From Actinomycetota bacterium (GTDB lineage: Bacteria > Actinomycetota > Thermoleophilia > Gaiellales > Gaiellaceae): 8,540 bases of DNA. The stretch covers positions 1 through 8,540 of the forward strand of contig JAFAIV010000156.1 in the NCBI GenBank assembly GCA_019236545.1. Direction: 5' to 3'. Every line of letters begins with the position of its first letter. Position 1 is the stretch's first letter. Shown here piece after piece: positions 1 to 6,308 of this stretch. A program made the position numbers and the translations under genes. The notes beneath the pieces were generated by a model. The model searched no databases. It worked only from the letters and a program-made list of their open reading frames with translations, and was not told the origin of the DNA.

Positions 1-2
1 CG

Positions 3-515
3 CTCGGCGCGCTCTCGCCGTGGTGGGTGCGGCTGCTGACCTCGCGGCCGGGCTACCTGCGGGCGGAGAAGGGCGTCGCGCTGCTGGCGTTCGCGTTCGC
101 GCTCTACGCGGGCTACACGGTGCTCGCGATCGGGAGCGGGCGCGCGCGGAGGACGCAGCTGAACTGGGTCGTCACCGGCTTCGGCGCGCTCGTCAACGTC
201 GGCCTGAACGTCTGGCTGATCCCGAAGTACGGGCTCGTCGGCGCGGCGATCGCGACGCTCGCCGGGTACGCGGCGCTCTTCGTCGCGATGACCGCGTACG
301 CGCAGACCATCTACCCCGTGCCGTACCAGTGGCGGAGGATCGTCACCGTCCTCGCCGCCGCAGCCGCGCTGAACGTCGCGGCCCGTGCGCCGCACCTGCC
401 GCTCGCGCCCTCGTTCCTGCTCGTCGCGGCGTACCCGCTCGCGCTCCTGCTGCTCGGCTTCTACCTGCCCGCCGAGCGGCAGCGGTTGCGCCGGCTGGTC
501 AGCGCAGCGCTCTGA
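3..515 (+). CDS. Polysaccharide flippase (Wzx/MOP superfamily), C-terminal part
   Basis: The gene enters from the left edge, so only the last 170 residues are visible and the true start lies outside. The protein is very hydrophobic, with about five membrane segments at visible residues 25-43, 56-74, 78-100, 112-126 and 134-154. The stretch from the RRTQLNW turn through NVWLIPKYGLVGAAIAT is the typical pattern of the C-terminal domain of oligosaccharide flippases: a polar loop, then an N/G-rich helix, then IPxYGxxGAAxAT. Family knowledge says such proteins move undecaprenyl-linked repeat units of surface polysaccharide across the plasma membrane. It ends in a basic tail (RQRLRRL). Its last 17 bases overlap the 3' end of the convergent reductase gene. 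The exact substrate cannot be told, and a lipid II or teichoic-type flippase of the same superfamily remains possible. Confidence 0.85.
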   Translation, partial: LGALSPWWVRLLTSRPGYLRAEKGVALLAFAFALYAGYTVLAIGSGRARRTQLNWVVTGFGALVNVGLNVWLIPKYGLVGAAIATLAGYAALFVAMTAYAQTIYPVPYQWRRIVTVLAAAAALNVAARAPHLPLAPSFLLVAAYPLALLLLGFYLPAERQRLRRLVSAAL

Positions 516-1410
516 GCGCCGCCACGTCCTCCGAGCTCGGCTCCCAGCGGCCGGCGGCGACGTTCGCGCGCACCTGCTCCGGCTTCGTCGCGCCCGCGAT
601 CACCGAGGCGACGGCCGGCATCGCCAGCAGCCCGCCGACGGCCACGTCGAGGAGCGACACGCCGCGCTCGTCCGCATAGGCCTGCAGCGCCTCCGCGCGA
701 TCCCAGCGCTCCTCCGGAATCTCGCGGCCGGCGAGCCGCCCCTCGGTCGGCTCGACGCCGCGCGTGTACTTGCCGGTGAGCAGGCCGCTCGCCAGCGGGA
801 AGTACGGCAGCATCCCGATCCCGAGCCGCTCGCACGCCGGGAGCACGTCGTCCTCGACCTCGCGCTCGACGAGCGAGTAGTGGTTCTGCGCGGAGACGAA
901 CCGCGCGAGGCCGCGCTCGCGCGAGACGCGGTCGGCCTCCTCGATCTGCGCGACGGAGTAGTTCGACGAGCCGATCCAGCGGACCTTCCCCTCGCGAACG
1001 AGCTCGTCGAGCGCGCCGAGCGTCTCCTCGATCGGCGTGCCGGGATCCGGCTCGTGCATCTGCAGGACGTCGATCACGTCGGTCCGAAGCCGCCGCAGCG
1101 AGCCCTCGACCGCCCAGCGGATGTAGTCGCGGCTCCCGCGCCGCCCCTCGGGCCGTTCCTCCATCTGCTTGCCGAACTTCGTCGCGATCACGACGCCGTC
1201 GCGGCGGCCCTCGAGCGCGCGGCCGATGAACTCCTCGCTCGTCCCCTGCGTGTAGATGTCGGCCGTGTCGATGAGGTTGATGCCCTCGTCGAGGGCGGCG
1301 TCGATGACGGCGCGCGACTGCTCGTAGTCGATCCGCGCGCCGAAGTTGTTGGTGCCGAGGCCGACGACGGTCACCGCGGGACCGCCGTCTCCGAGTGGGC
1401 GTGTGCGCAT
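499..1410 (-). CDS. Aldo/keto reductase
   Basis: A 303-residue protein, the normal length for this family, which folds as a TIM barrel and reduces carbonyls with NADPH. The catalytic tetrad is visible: Asp48 and Tyr53 in LIDTADIY, Lys78 in ATKFG, and His119 in LQMHEPD. The NADPH-binding elements GSSNYS (147-152) and the late GATKPEQVRAN motif (273-283) are also present, so it should be active. It is soluble and has no signal peptide. The ATG start lies 9 bases after the stop codon of the MaoC gene, making it the last gene of the minus-strand block. A TAGCGT hexamer ends 6 bases before the ATG, so it may also have its own leaderless promoter. The 3' end overlaps the convergent flippase gene by 17 bases. 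The natural substrate is unknown; general-purpose reductases of this type are often annotated as oxidoreductases without a defined role. Confidence 0.93.
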   Translation of the reverse strand: MRTRPLGDGGPAVTVVGLGTNNFGARIDYEQSRAVIDAALDEGINLIDTADIYTQGTSEEFIGRALEGRRDGVVIATKFGKQMEERPEGRRGSRDYIRWAVEGSLRRLRTDVIDVLQMHEPDPGTPIEETLGALDELVREGKVRWIGSSNYSVAQIEEADRVSRERGLARFVSAQNHYSLVEREVEDDVLPACERLGIGMLPYFPLASGLLTGKYTRGVEPTEGRLAGREIPEERWDRAEALQAYADERGVSLLDVAVGGLLAMPAVASVIAGATKPEQVRANVAAGRWEPSSEDVAALRALR

Positions 1411-1416
1411 GCGGCG

Positions 1417-1422
1417 ACGCTA
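1417..1422 (-). promoter_or_regulatory. Candidate -10 box TAGCGT before the aldo/keto reductase
   Basis: On the minus strand TAGCGT, whose TAG is the stop codon of the MaoC gene, ends 6 bases before the reductase ATG. This matches TANNNT and leaderless spacing. It could let the reductase be transcribed alone as well as with the upstream genes. No -35 is evident, so this is a suggestion only. Confidence 0.3.
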
Positions 1423-1872
1423 CCCGCGTGGGCCGGGCTTACGCGCGATGAACCCGCGAGCGCGCATCCGCATGACCACCTCGCCGCGCTGGTTGACCAT
1501 CTCGTGCTCGCCGACGATCGTCCCGCGGTCCGGATTCGACTCCGACGGCCACGCCTCGACGATCCGGCTGCGGCCGGTGAGCACGTCGCCCGGCCGGACG
1601 GGCGCGAGCCAGCGGAGCTCCTCGACCCCGGGCGAGCCCATGCTCGCGCTGTCGAGGAGCTGCGCCCGGACGAAGAGGCCCATGTAGAGCGAGGCGGTGT
1701 GCCAGCCGCTCGCGATCAGCCCGCCGAACGGCCCGTCCTTCGCCGCCTCCGGGTCGACGTGGAACGGCTGCGGGTCGAACCGCGACGCGAAGGCGACGAT
1801 CTCGTCCTCGGTGATCTCGACCGAGCCGTGCTCCTTCTCGAGCCCGACCGGGAAGTCCTCCCAGTACCTCAT
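1420..1872 (-). CDS. MaoC-like acyl dehydratase (hot-dog fold)
   Basis: A 150-residue single hot-dog domain. The hydratase motif of the MaoC family is present as DPQPFH, giving Asp33 and His38 as the likely catalytic pair, followed by the conserved GLIASGWHT helix (51-59) and the PVRPGD turn (91-96). Family members add or remove water at the 2-3 position of acyl-CoA thioesters, for example as R-specific enoyl-CoA hydratases. The start ATG overlaps the stop of the helicase gene in ATGA, so translation is probably coupled to it. The alternative of reading far upstream in this frame only gives an arginine- and alanine-rich shadow of the helicase gene, so the start at MRYWEDF is secure. The aldo/keto reductase follows 9 bases later. 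No acyl-CoA ligase or thiolase is nearby, so the pathway is unknown. Confidence 0.92.
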   Translation of the reverse strand: MRYWEDFPVGLEKEHGSVEITEDEIVAFASRFDPQPFHVDPEAAKDGPFGGLIASGWHTASLYMGLFVRAQLLDSASMGSPGVEELRWLAPVRPGDVLTGRSRIVEAWPSESNPDRGTIVGEHEMVNQRGEVVMRMRARGFIARKPGPRG

Positions 1873-3833
1873 GCCGGCATCCCCTCGGGCAGCGGGCGCG
1901 TGTGGACGACGACGAGCGTCTTCGTCGGCCGCGTCAGCGCGACGTAGAGCTCGCGCAGCCCCTGCTCGCCGTCCTCGGCGATCGCGGCGGGCTCGACGAC
2001 GACCACGTGGTCGAACTCGAGGCCCTTCGCCTGCCGCGGCGTCAGCACCGGTACCGCGAGCTCGTCGAATGCGCCGACGGAGAACGACTCGCCGACGAGC
2101 GCGCGCGGCGCGATCACCGCCAGCAGGCCGTCGCGCTCGGCCAGCAGCGCCGCCTCGTCGAGCGCCGCGCCGAGCGGGTCGCCCTCGACGGCGACGACCT
2201 TCGGTGGCTCGCCGCCGCGCCGGTACGCGAGCGGCGGCTCGACGTCGGGGGCTATCCGGTCGAGCAGCGGCAGCGCGAGCGCCATGATCTCGGCGGGGAC
2301 ACGGTAGGCGTGGCGGAGCTCCTCGACGGTCATCTCCGCGTCCTCCGGCAGGTACGGCTCGAGCTCGTCCCAGCGCCGGTAGACGACCGGGCCGGTCGCC
2401 TGCGCGACGTCGCCGAGGATCGTCAGGGAGCCGTCGACCGCGCGCCGCGAGATCGCGAGCAGCTGCATCGGCGAGAGGTCCTGCGCCTCGTCGACGATCA
2501 CGTGCCCGTAGGCGCGTGGCGGGCCGTCGGTGAGGATGCGTGCCTCGTCGAGCAGCGGCAGGTCGTGCTCGCTCCACTGCAGGTCGCCGGCGCGCCGCGG
2601 CCGGTCGCGGAGGAGGAGCTTCTGCTCGTCGCGGTCGAGGATCCCGTCCGCGGCCTCGGCGAGGGCCGCGGGCGACGTCAGGAGCCGCGCGACGAGCCTG
2701 TCCGCGCGCGGCAGCGGCAGGACGCCGTCGAGCCAGCGCTGCAGGAACCCGCCCTTCTTCAGCGCGCGCTCGAGATCGTCGAAGCTCCGGAGCGCCCGCG
2801 GGCCGAGCAGCTCCCCGTAGCGCTCGTAGAAGCGGCGCAGCACCGTCATCCGGAACCGCTCGCGCGCCGGCCCGAGCGGCAGGCCGGATTGGAGGGCCTC
2901 CTCGAGGAGCGCGGCGACGTCGCGCTCCTTCACCGAGACGAAGACGCCGTCCGCGTAGAGCACGAGCTCCGCGGGCGCCGGCTTCACGCTCAGCTCGACG
3001 GCGCGGTGGACGACGTCGCGCAGCAGCGTGTCCGCCTTCAACCGAGCCACGTCCGGCGCCTCCTCGCGCTCGACGGCGATCCCGTCCACGAGCTCGGAGA
3101 CGGCGCGCTGCTCGACCGCCTCCTCGCCGAGCGCGGGGAGCACGTGCGAGACGTAGTCCATGAAGGTCGGGTTCGGACCGACGACGAGCACGCGCCGCAG
3201 CGTCTCGCGGTGCGTGTAGAGGAGCCATGACGCGCGGTGGAGGCCGACGGCCGTCTTGCCGGTGCCGGGGCCGCCCTGGACCACGAGCGCCCCGTCCGGC
3301 TCGGCGGTGATCAGGCGGTACTGGTCGGACTGGATCGTCGCGACGATGTCGCGCATGCGGCCCTCGCGGCGGCGCTCGAGCTCCTCGAGCAGGAAGTCCG
3401 AGACGGACGCGCCCTCGACCGCCGTGCCGTCGAGGGACTCGTCCGAGATGTCGGTGAGCCGCCGGCCCTCGGTGCGGAAGCGGCGGCGCTGCGTGACGCC
3501 GTGCGGCGCCTGCGGCGTCGCCGTGTAGAACGGCCGCGCGGCTGGCGCCTGCCAGTTCACGACGAGCGGGTCGTGGCGGTCGTCGTGCACCCAGCGACGG
3601 CCGACGTAGAGCGGCCGCGGCGTCGCGTCGAGCGTCAGCCGCCCGAAGACGAGGCCGCGCTCCGCATCGATGAACGTCTTCTGGCGGCGCTTCATCCACG
3701 CCTCGATCGCGCGCGCCGCGTCCTCGGTCGCCATCCGGTCCTGCGCGCCCTCGAGCGTCGCGCGCATCCGGTCGAGGTTCTCGTAGGCGCGGTCGACGTA
3801 CGCCTGCTCGGCTGCCAGCTCCGGATGACTCAC
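1869..3833 (-). CDS. helD: HelD-type superfamily 1 helicase-like ATPase (RNA polymerase recycling)
   Basis: A 654-residue UvrD/Rep-like ATPase. Visible motifs are a Q-motif-like QYRLI (171-175), Walker A GGPGTGKT (187-194), Walker B VDEAQD (447-452), motif III ILGDVAQAT (472-480), an AYR arginine motif (509-511), motif V AKGLEF (602-607) and motif VI YVALTRPTK (630-638). The N-terminal 60 or so residues look helical and charged, as in the HelD coiled-coil arm, and MDYVSHVLPALGE after motif Ia is typical of HelD rather than of DNA-repair UvrD. Characterised HelD/HelR proteins bind RNA polymerase, open its clamp and release stalled DNA or RNA; some actinomycete HelR proteins protect against rifampicin. 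I remember B. subtilis and mycobacterial HelD as above 700 residues, so this one is short, perhaps in the channel-inserting region between Walker A and B. The GTG start (MSHPEL) lies 12 bases after the chagasin-like stop; the 3' end overlaps the MaoC start in ATGA. Confidence 0.88.
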   Translation of the reverse strand: MSHPELAAEQAYVDRAYENLDRMRATLEGAQDRMATEDAARAIEAWMKRRQKTFIDAERGLVFGRLTLDATPRPLYVGRRWVHDDRHDPLVVNWQAPAARPFYTATPQAPHGVTQRRRFRTEGRRLTDISDESLDGTAVEGASVSDFLLEELERRREGRMRDIVATIQSDQYRLITAEPDGALVVQGGPGTGKTAVGLHRASWLLYTHRETLRRVLVVGPNPTFMDYVSHVLPALGEEAVEQRAVSELVDGIAVEREEAPDVARLKADTLLRDVVHRAVELSVKPAPAELVLYADGVFVSVKERDVAALLEEALQSGLPLGPARERFRMTVLRRFYERYGELLGPRALRSFDDLERALKKGGFLQRWLDGVLPLPRADRLVARLLTSPAALAEAADGILDRDEQKLLLRDRPRRAGDLQWSEHDLPLLDEARILTDGPPRAYGHVIVDEAQDLSPMQLLAISRRAVDGSLTILGDVAQATGPVVYRRWDELEPYLPEDAEMTVEELRHAYRVPAEIMALALPLLDRIAPDVEPPLAYRRGGEPPKVVAVEGDPLGAALDEAALLAERDGLLAVIAPRALVGESFSVGAFDELAVPVLTPRQAKGLEFDHVVVVEPAAIAEDGEQGLRELYVALTRPTKTLVVVHTRPLPEGMPA

Positions 3834-3842
3834 GGCCGACGG

Positions 3843-3848
3843 ACGCTA
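3843..3848 (-). promoter_or_regulatory. Candidate -10 box TAGCGT before the HelD gene
   Basis: On the minus strand TAGCGT, starting with the TAG stop of the chagasin-like gene, ends 9 bases before the GTG of the HelD gene. The hexamer is identical to that before the reductase, but the spacing is longer, so a leader of two or three bases would result. No Shine-Dalgarno element is visible between the two genes. Confidence 0.25.
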
Positions 3849-4169
3849 CCGGACGCGCAGCGTCACGCGGAAACGGCGCGCGACGTCCTTCGCGTTCGAC
3901 GGGCGCGCGTAGACGAGCGAGACCGTCGCGGTCCCGGAGGCCGGGCCGCGGAACCGCCAGACCTCCTTGCCGCCGCGGCCGGGGATCTGGTGCGCCGGCG
4001 GCACGTACCGGTGCGACACGACCGTGCCGGACGTGCTGCTCCAGCGGTAGCCGGTGCTCGGGTTCGAGGCGAGCGTGAGGACGACCTCCGCCGACGCCGG
4101 AACGGTCACGACGCGGCCGTTGTCGCCCGCGCCGAGAACGATCGTTGCCAGAACGGCCAAGAGCACCAT
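3846..4169 (-). CDS. Chagasin-like cysteine protease inhibitor (I42 family)
   Basis: A 107-residue protein. After a short hydrophobic N-terminus (MVLLAVLATIVLGAG), probably a signal peptide although without the usual basic residues, it is a beta-rich domain of chagasin size. Two of the three family loops are clear: NPSTGY (36-41) and GRGG (64-67) followed by WRF. The third loop, normally RPW or RPF, reads RPSN (89-92), so the aromatic residue that packs into the protease cleft is replaced by Ser91. Characterised members block papain-type proteases. Here the partner is unknown and inhibition is not assured. The ATG was chosen because no in-frame start lies upstream before the divergent gene; an AGGAG lies 13 bases before it, rather far. 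It is first in a minus-strand block with the HelD gene 12 bases downstream, and divergent from the LLM oxidoreductase across 18 bases. Confidence 0.8.
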   Translation of the reverse strand: MVLLAVLATIVLGAGDNGRVVTVPASAEVVLTLASNPSTGYRWSSTSGTVVSHRYVPPAHQIPGRGGKEVWRFRGPASGTATVSLVYARPSNAKDVARRFRVTLRVR

Positions 4170-4187
4170 GCCCGTAGGATCGCTCCT
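4170..4187. promoter_or_regulatory. 18-bp divergent start region with mirrored AGGA sites
   Basis: Only 18 bases separate the ATG of the chagasin-like gene (minus strand) from the GTG of the LLM gene (plus strand). It contains AGGA on the plus strand (4176-4179) and AGGAG on the minus strand (4187 to 4183), so each gene finds a Shine-Dalgarno-like element that overlaps its neighbour's leader. Spacing is 8 bases for the LLM gene, and 13, rather long, for the inhibitor gene. TAGGAT (4175-4180) is also a plausible -10 box placing the transcript start at the GTG. The -35 regions of both promoters must then lie inside the opposite coding sequence. Confidence 0.45.
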
Positions 4188-5198
4188 GTGAAGCTCGGGC
4201 TCAACCTCGGCTACGCGCCGCCCGGCACGAACCCGGCGGAGCTCGTGCCGCTCGCTCGGGAGGCGGAGCGGCTCGGCTTCGACTCCGTCTGGGCCGCCGA
4301 GTCGTGGGGCACCGACGCAGTCACGGTGCTCGCCTGGATCGCCGCCGTCACGGAGCGGATCAAGGTCGGCTCGGCGATCATGCAGATCCCTGGCCGGACG
4401 CCCGCGAACACCGCGATGACCGCCGCGACGCTCGACCTCATGTCCGGCGGCCGCTTCCTGCTCGGGCTCGGCACCTCCGGCCCGCAGGTCGTCGAGGGCT
4501 GGCACGGTGAGCCGTGGGGCAAGCCGCTCGGGAAGACACGCGAGTACATCGAGATCGTCCGCGCCGCCCTCCGCCGCGACGTCGTCGAGCACCACGGCGA
4601 GCACTACCGGATCCCGTACGACGGGCCGGACGCGACCGGCCTCGGCAAGCCGCTGAAGCTGATGGTGCGACCGCGCCGCGCGGACATCCCCATCTATCTC
4701 GCGGCAATCGGCCCGAAGAACGTCGCGCTCGCCGCGGAGATCGCCGACGGCTGGCTGCCGATCTTCGTCGACCCGGAGCGCTTCGACCAGGCGTTCGGCG
4801 AGAGCCTCGCGGGCGCGCGCGACGGCTTCGAGATCGCCGCGACCGTGAACGTCCTCGTCGGCGACGACGTCCAGGCGCTGCGCGACGCGCTCAAGCCGCA
4901 CCTCGCGCTGTACGTCGGCGGCATGGGCGCGAAGGGGAAGAACTTCTACAACGCGCTCGCCCGCCGCTACGGCTGGGAGGACGCGGCCGAGCAGATCCAG
5001 GAGCTGTACCTCTCCGGCCACCAGCGCGAGGCGATCGCGGCGGTTCCGGACGAGCTCGTCGACGCGGTCGCGCTCGTCGGCCCGAAGGAGCGGATCCGCG
5101 ACCGGCTGGACGCGTGGCGGGAGACCCCGGTCACGACGCTGCTCCTCGGCGCCGCGCAGCCCGAGGCGCTGCAGGTGCTCGCCGAGCTCGTGCTGTGA
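4188..5198 (+). CDS. LLM-class F420-dependent oxidoreductase, Rv3520c-like
   Basis: A 336-residue luciferase-like TIM-barrel oxidoreductase, full length. It begins KLGLNLGY and shows the segments I recall from the mycobacterial Rv3520c family: GTSGPQVVEGW (95-105), KPLGKTREYI (112-121), ADIPIYLAAIGPKNVALAAE (165-184) with DGWLPIF following, and LALYVGGMGAK with NFY (239-254). Related enzymes use reduced cofactor F420 for hydride transfer; F420 rather than FMN is inferred from this similarity, and the substrate is unknown. It is cytoplasmic, with no signal peptide. The GTG start is supported by the alignment of the N-terminal strand. TAGGAT ends 7 bases upstream and can be read either as a promoter -10 box for a leaderless message or, through its AGGA, as a ribosome site 8 bases from GTG. 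Its last bases overlap the next start in GTGA. Confidence 0.93.
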   Translation: MKLGLNLGYAPPGTNPAELVPLAREAERLGFDSVWAAESWGTDAVTVLAWIAAVTERIKVGSAIMQIPGRTPANTAMTAATLDLMSGGRFLLGLGTSGPQVVEGWHGEPWGKPLGKTREYIEIVRAALRRDVVEHHGEHYRIPYDGPDATGLGKPLKLMVRPRRADIPIYLAAIGPKNVALAAEIADGWLPIFVDPERFDQAFGESLAGARDGFEIAATVNVLVGDDVQALRDALKPHLALYVGGMGAKGKNFYNALARRYGWEDAAEQIQELYLSGHQREAIAAVPDELVDAVALVGPKERIRDRLDAWRETPVTTLLLGAAQPEALQVLAELVL

Positions 5199-5560
5199 GC
5201 CGGTTGCCGCGCGGCGTTCGCGTCGCGCTCGGCCTCACCGGCGCCGTCGTTCTCCTGATCGTGCTCGTCGCGCCGATCGTCCTGCGCGGCGGCGGCACCG
5301 CGTGCCAGCGGACGCTTCTCTGGAAGGGACGCGTCTTCACGGCGCGGAAGGCGACGGTCGTCCAGTCGACGGCGATCGGCACCGGTGTCGTCCGCGGCTG
5401 TGGCGTGCAGCCGGAGAACGTGAACATCCGCTCGGTCGAGGGGATCAGCCCGGCGATCGCCGTCGCGCTGTCGACCGAGAGCGGCAGCGTGTACGCCGCG
5501 CGCGGCCGCTGCCCGCGGCTCGCGGACATCGCGCTCCTCGCCTGCCTGCGCAGGCAGTAA
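5195..5560 (+). CDS. Small membrane-anchored or exported protein with four cysteines, function unknown
   Basis: I do not recognise this 121-residue protein with confidence. The N-terminus is basic (SRLPRGVR) followed by one hydrophobic segment at about residues 9-30, then a polar domain, so it is probably a single-pass protein or a signal-peptide product with the C-terminal domain outside. That domain holds Cys37, Cys69, Cys106 and Cys117, which could form two disulfides, and short beta-like stretches such as LLWKGRVFTA (41-50). The spacing of the first two cysteines around this strand loosely recalls small secreted actinobacterial domains of unknown function, but I would not assign one. The GTG start overlaps the stop of the LLM gene in GTGA, which favours this start and coupled translation. 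The last codons lie inside a perfect 16-bp palindrome, and the next gene begins 10 bases later. Confidence 0.72.
   Translation: MSRLPRGVRVALGLTGAVVLLIVLVAPIVLRGGGTACQRTLLWKGRVFTARKATVVQSTAIGTGVVRGCGVQPENVNIRSVEGISPAIAVALSTESGSVYAARGRCPRLADIALLACLRRQ
5542..5557. repeat. Perfect 16-bp palindrome, operator-like
   Basis: CTGCCTGCGCAGGCAG is a perfect inverted repeat with no spacer, covering the last codons of the 121-residue protein gene and ending directly against the TAACCT hexamer. In RNA it could form a six-pair stem with a GCGC loop, but no run of U follows, so it is not a standard terminator. Its place just upstream of a possible -10 box is where a dimeric repressor would bind. It could also be chance in coding DNA of this composition. 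Confidence 0.4.
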
Positions 5561-5563
5561 CCT
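5558..5563 (+). promoter_or_regulatory. Candidate -10 box TAACCT made from a stop codon
   Basis: TAACCT fits the actinobacterial -10 pattern TANNNT and ends 7 bases before the ATG of the membrane protein gene, the spacing expected for a leaderless transcript. Its first three bases are the TAA stop codon of the gene before. No good -35 is seen at the usual distance, and the ATG lacks a clear ribosome site, which agrees with leaderless initiation. Confidence 0.35.
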
Positions 5564-5570
5564 CGCTCCG

Positions 5571-6308
5571 ATGCGCAGACGTCGCGTTGCCGACGGCATC
5601 ACGAAGCTCGTCAGCGGCGACGCCGACATCGGCGAGTCGCGCCTCCTGCCGATCGCCGCGATCGTCGGCGCGGCCCTCCTCTACGCAACGCTGCCGCAGG
5701 AGTTCGTCGTCGGCCACGCCGCCGGCGCGTTCAACGTGGCGCGCTGGATCGTCCCCGCGCTGACCGGTCTCGTCCTCCTCGCGCTGATCGGGACGCTGCC
5801 GAATCTGCCCTTCGTGCACCTGCTCGACGTCGAGGCGGAACGGCTGAAGGTGACGCGGCGCGCGCTGTTCATGGCCGCAGTGAGCCTCGTGACCGTCGCG
5901 AACCTCGCGTCGATCGTCCTACTCGTCCACTTGCTCGTGAACGGCGCGCACGCGAACGCGGGCGCGCTCCTGCGCGCGGGCATCCACATGTGGTGCCTGA
6001 ACGTCCTCGTCTTCGGGCTCTGGTTCTGGCAGCTCGACAACGGCGGCCCGGTCGCGCGGCTGACGGCCGGCCCGCAGGGGCGGGACTTCCTCTTCCCGCA
6101 GCAGGCGACGCCGGAGCTCTTGCAGCCGGACTGGCGCCCGCACTTCCTCGACTACCTCTACGTCTCGTTCACCAACGCGACAGCCTTCAGCCCGACCGAC
6201 GCGATGCCGCTGAGCCGCTGGTCGAAGATGCTGATGCTCGTGGAGTCGGCAGCGAGCCTCATGCTCGCCGTGATGGTCGCGGCGCGCGCGGTCAACATCC
6301 TCCAGTGA
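5571..6308 (+). CDS. Five-segment membrane protein with pore-like C-terminal element
   Basis: A 245-residue membrane protein with hydrophobic segments at about 25-41, 57-75, 99-123, 136-154 and 217-241. Between the last two lies a long polar loop (about 155-190), then DYLYVSFTNATAFSPTDAMP (194-213). A pore-helix-like stretch followed by T-x-F-S-P-T-D and a final helix is the layout of two-helix potassium channel pores, but the TxGYGD filter itself is missing. The same layout occurs in DUF1345 membrane proteins, to which I think it is related. No transport function is established. The WFWQLDNGGP segment (151-160) ends the fourth helix. The ATG has no convincing ribosome site; instead TAACCT ends 7 bases before it, with TAA being the stop codon of the gene upstream. 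It overlaps the pentapeptide-repeat gene in GTGA, so the two are probably made together. Confidence 0.82.
   Translation: MRRRRVADGITKLVSGDADIGESRLLPIAAIVGAALLYATLPQEFVVGHAAGAFNVARWIVPALTGLVLLALIGTLPNLPFVHLLDVEAERLKVTRRALFMAAVSLVTVANLASIVLLVHLLVNGAHANAGALLRAGIHMWCLNVLVFGLWFWQLDNGGPVARLTAGPQGRDFLFPQQATPELLQPDWRPHFLDYLYVSFTNATAFSPTDAMPLSRWSKMLMLVESAASLMLAVMVAARAVNILQ

Noticed and set aside
1902..3230. A 442-residue plus-strand reading frame opposite the helicase gene
   Set aside because: It is an antisense shadow with Arg/Leu/Asp-biased composition typical of high-GC DNA and shows no domain motif.
1420..3699. A 759-residue minus-strand reading frame spanning the helicase and MaoC genes
   Set aside because: Only its last 150 residues look like a protein. 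The rest is an Arg/Ala/Gly-rich out-of-frame reading of the HelD gene, whose own frame has all the helicase motifs.
3834..3848. A rifamycin-associated element before the HelD gene
   Set aside because: I found no long inverted repeat with the GGGGCTTGC-type half-sites in the short gap or in the end of the chagasin-like gene.
3237..4187. N-terminal extension of the LLM oxidoreductase by about 317 residues
   Set aside because: The extension is antisense to the HelD and chagasin-like genes, is Arg-rich, and the family N-terminus (KLGLNLGY) begins right at the GTG at 4188.
5542..5557. The palindrome as an intrinsic terminator
   Set aside because: No U-run follows, the stem is only six pairs with a four-base loop, and a gene starts 14 bases later.
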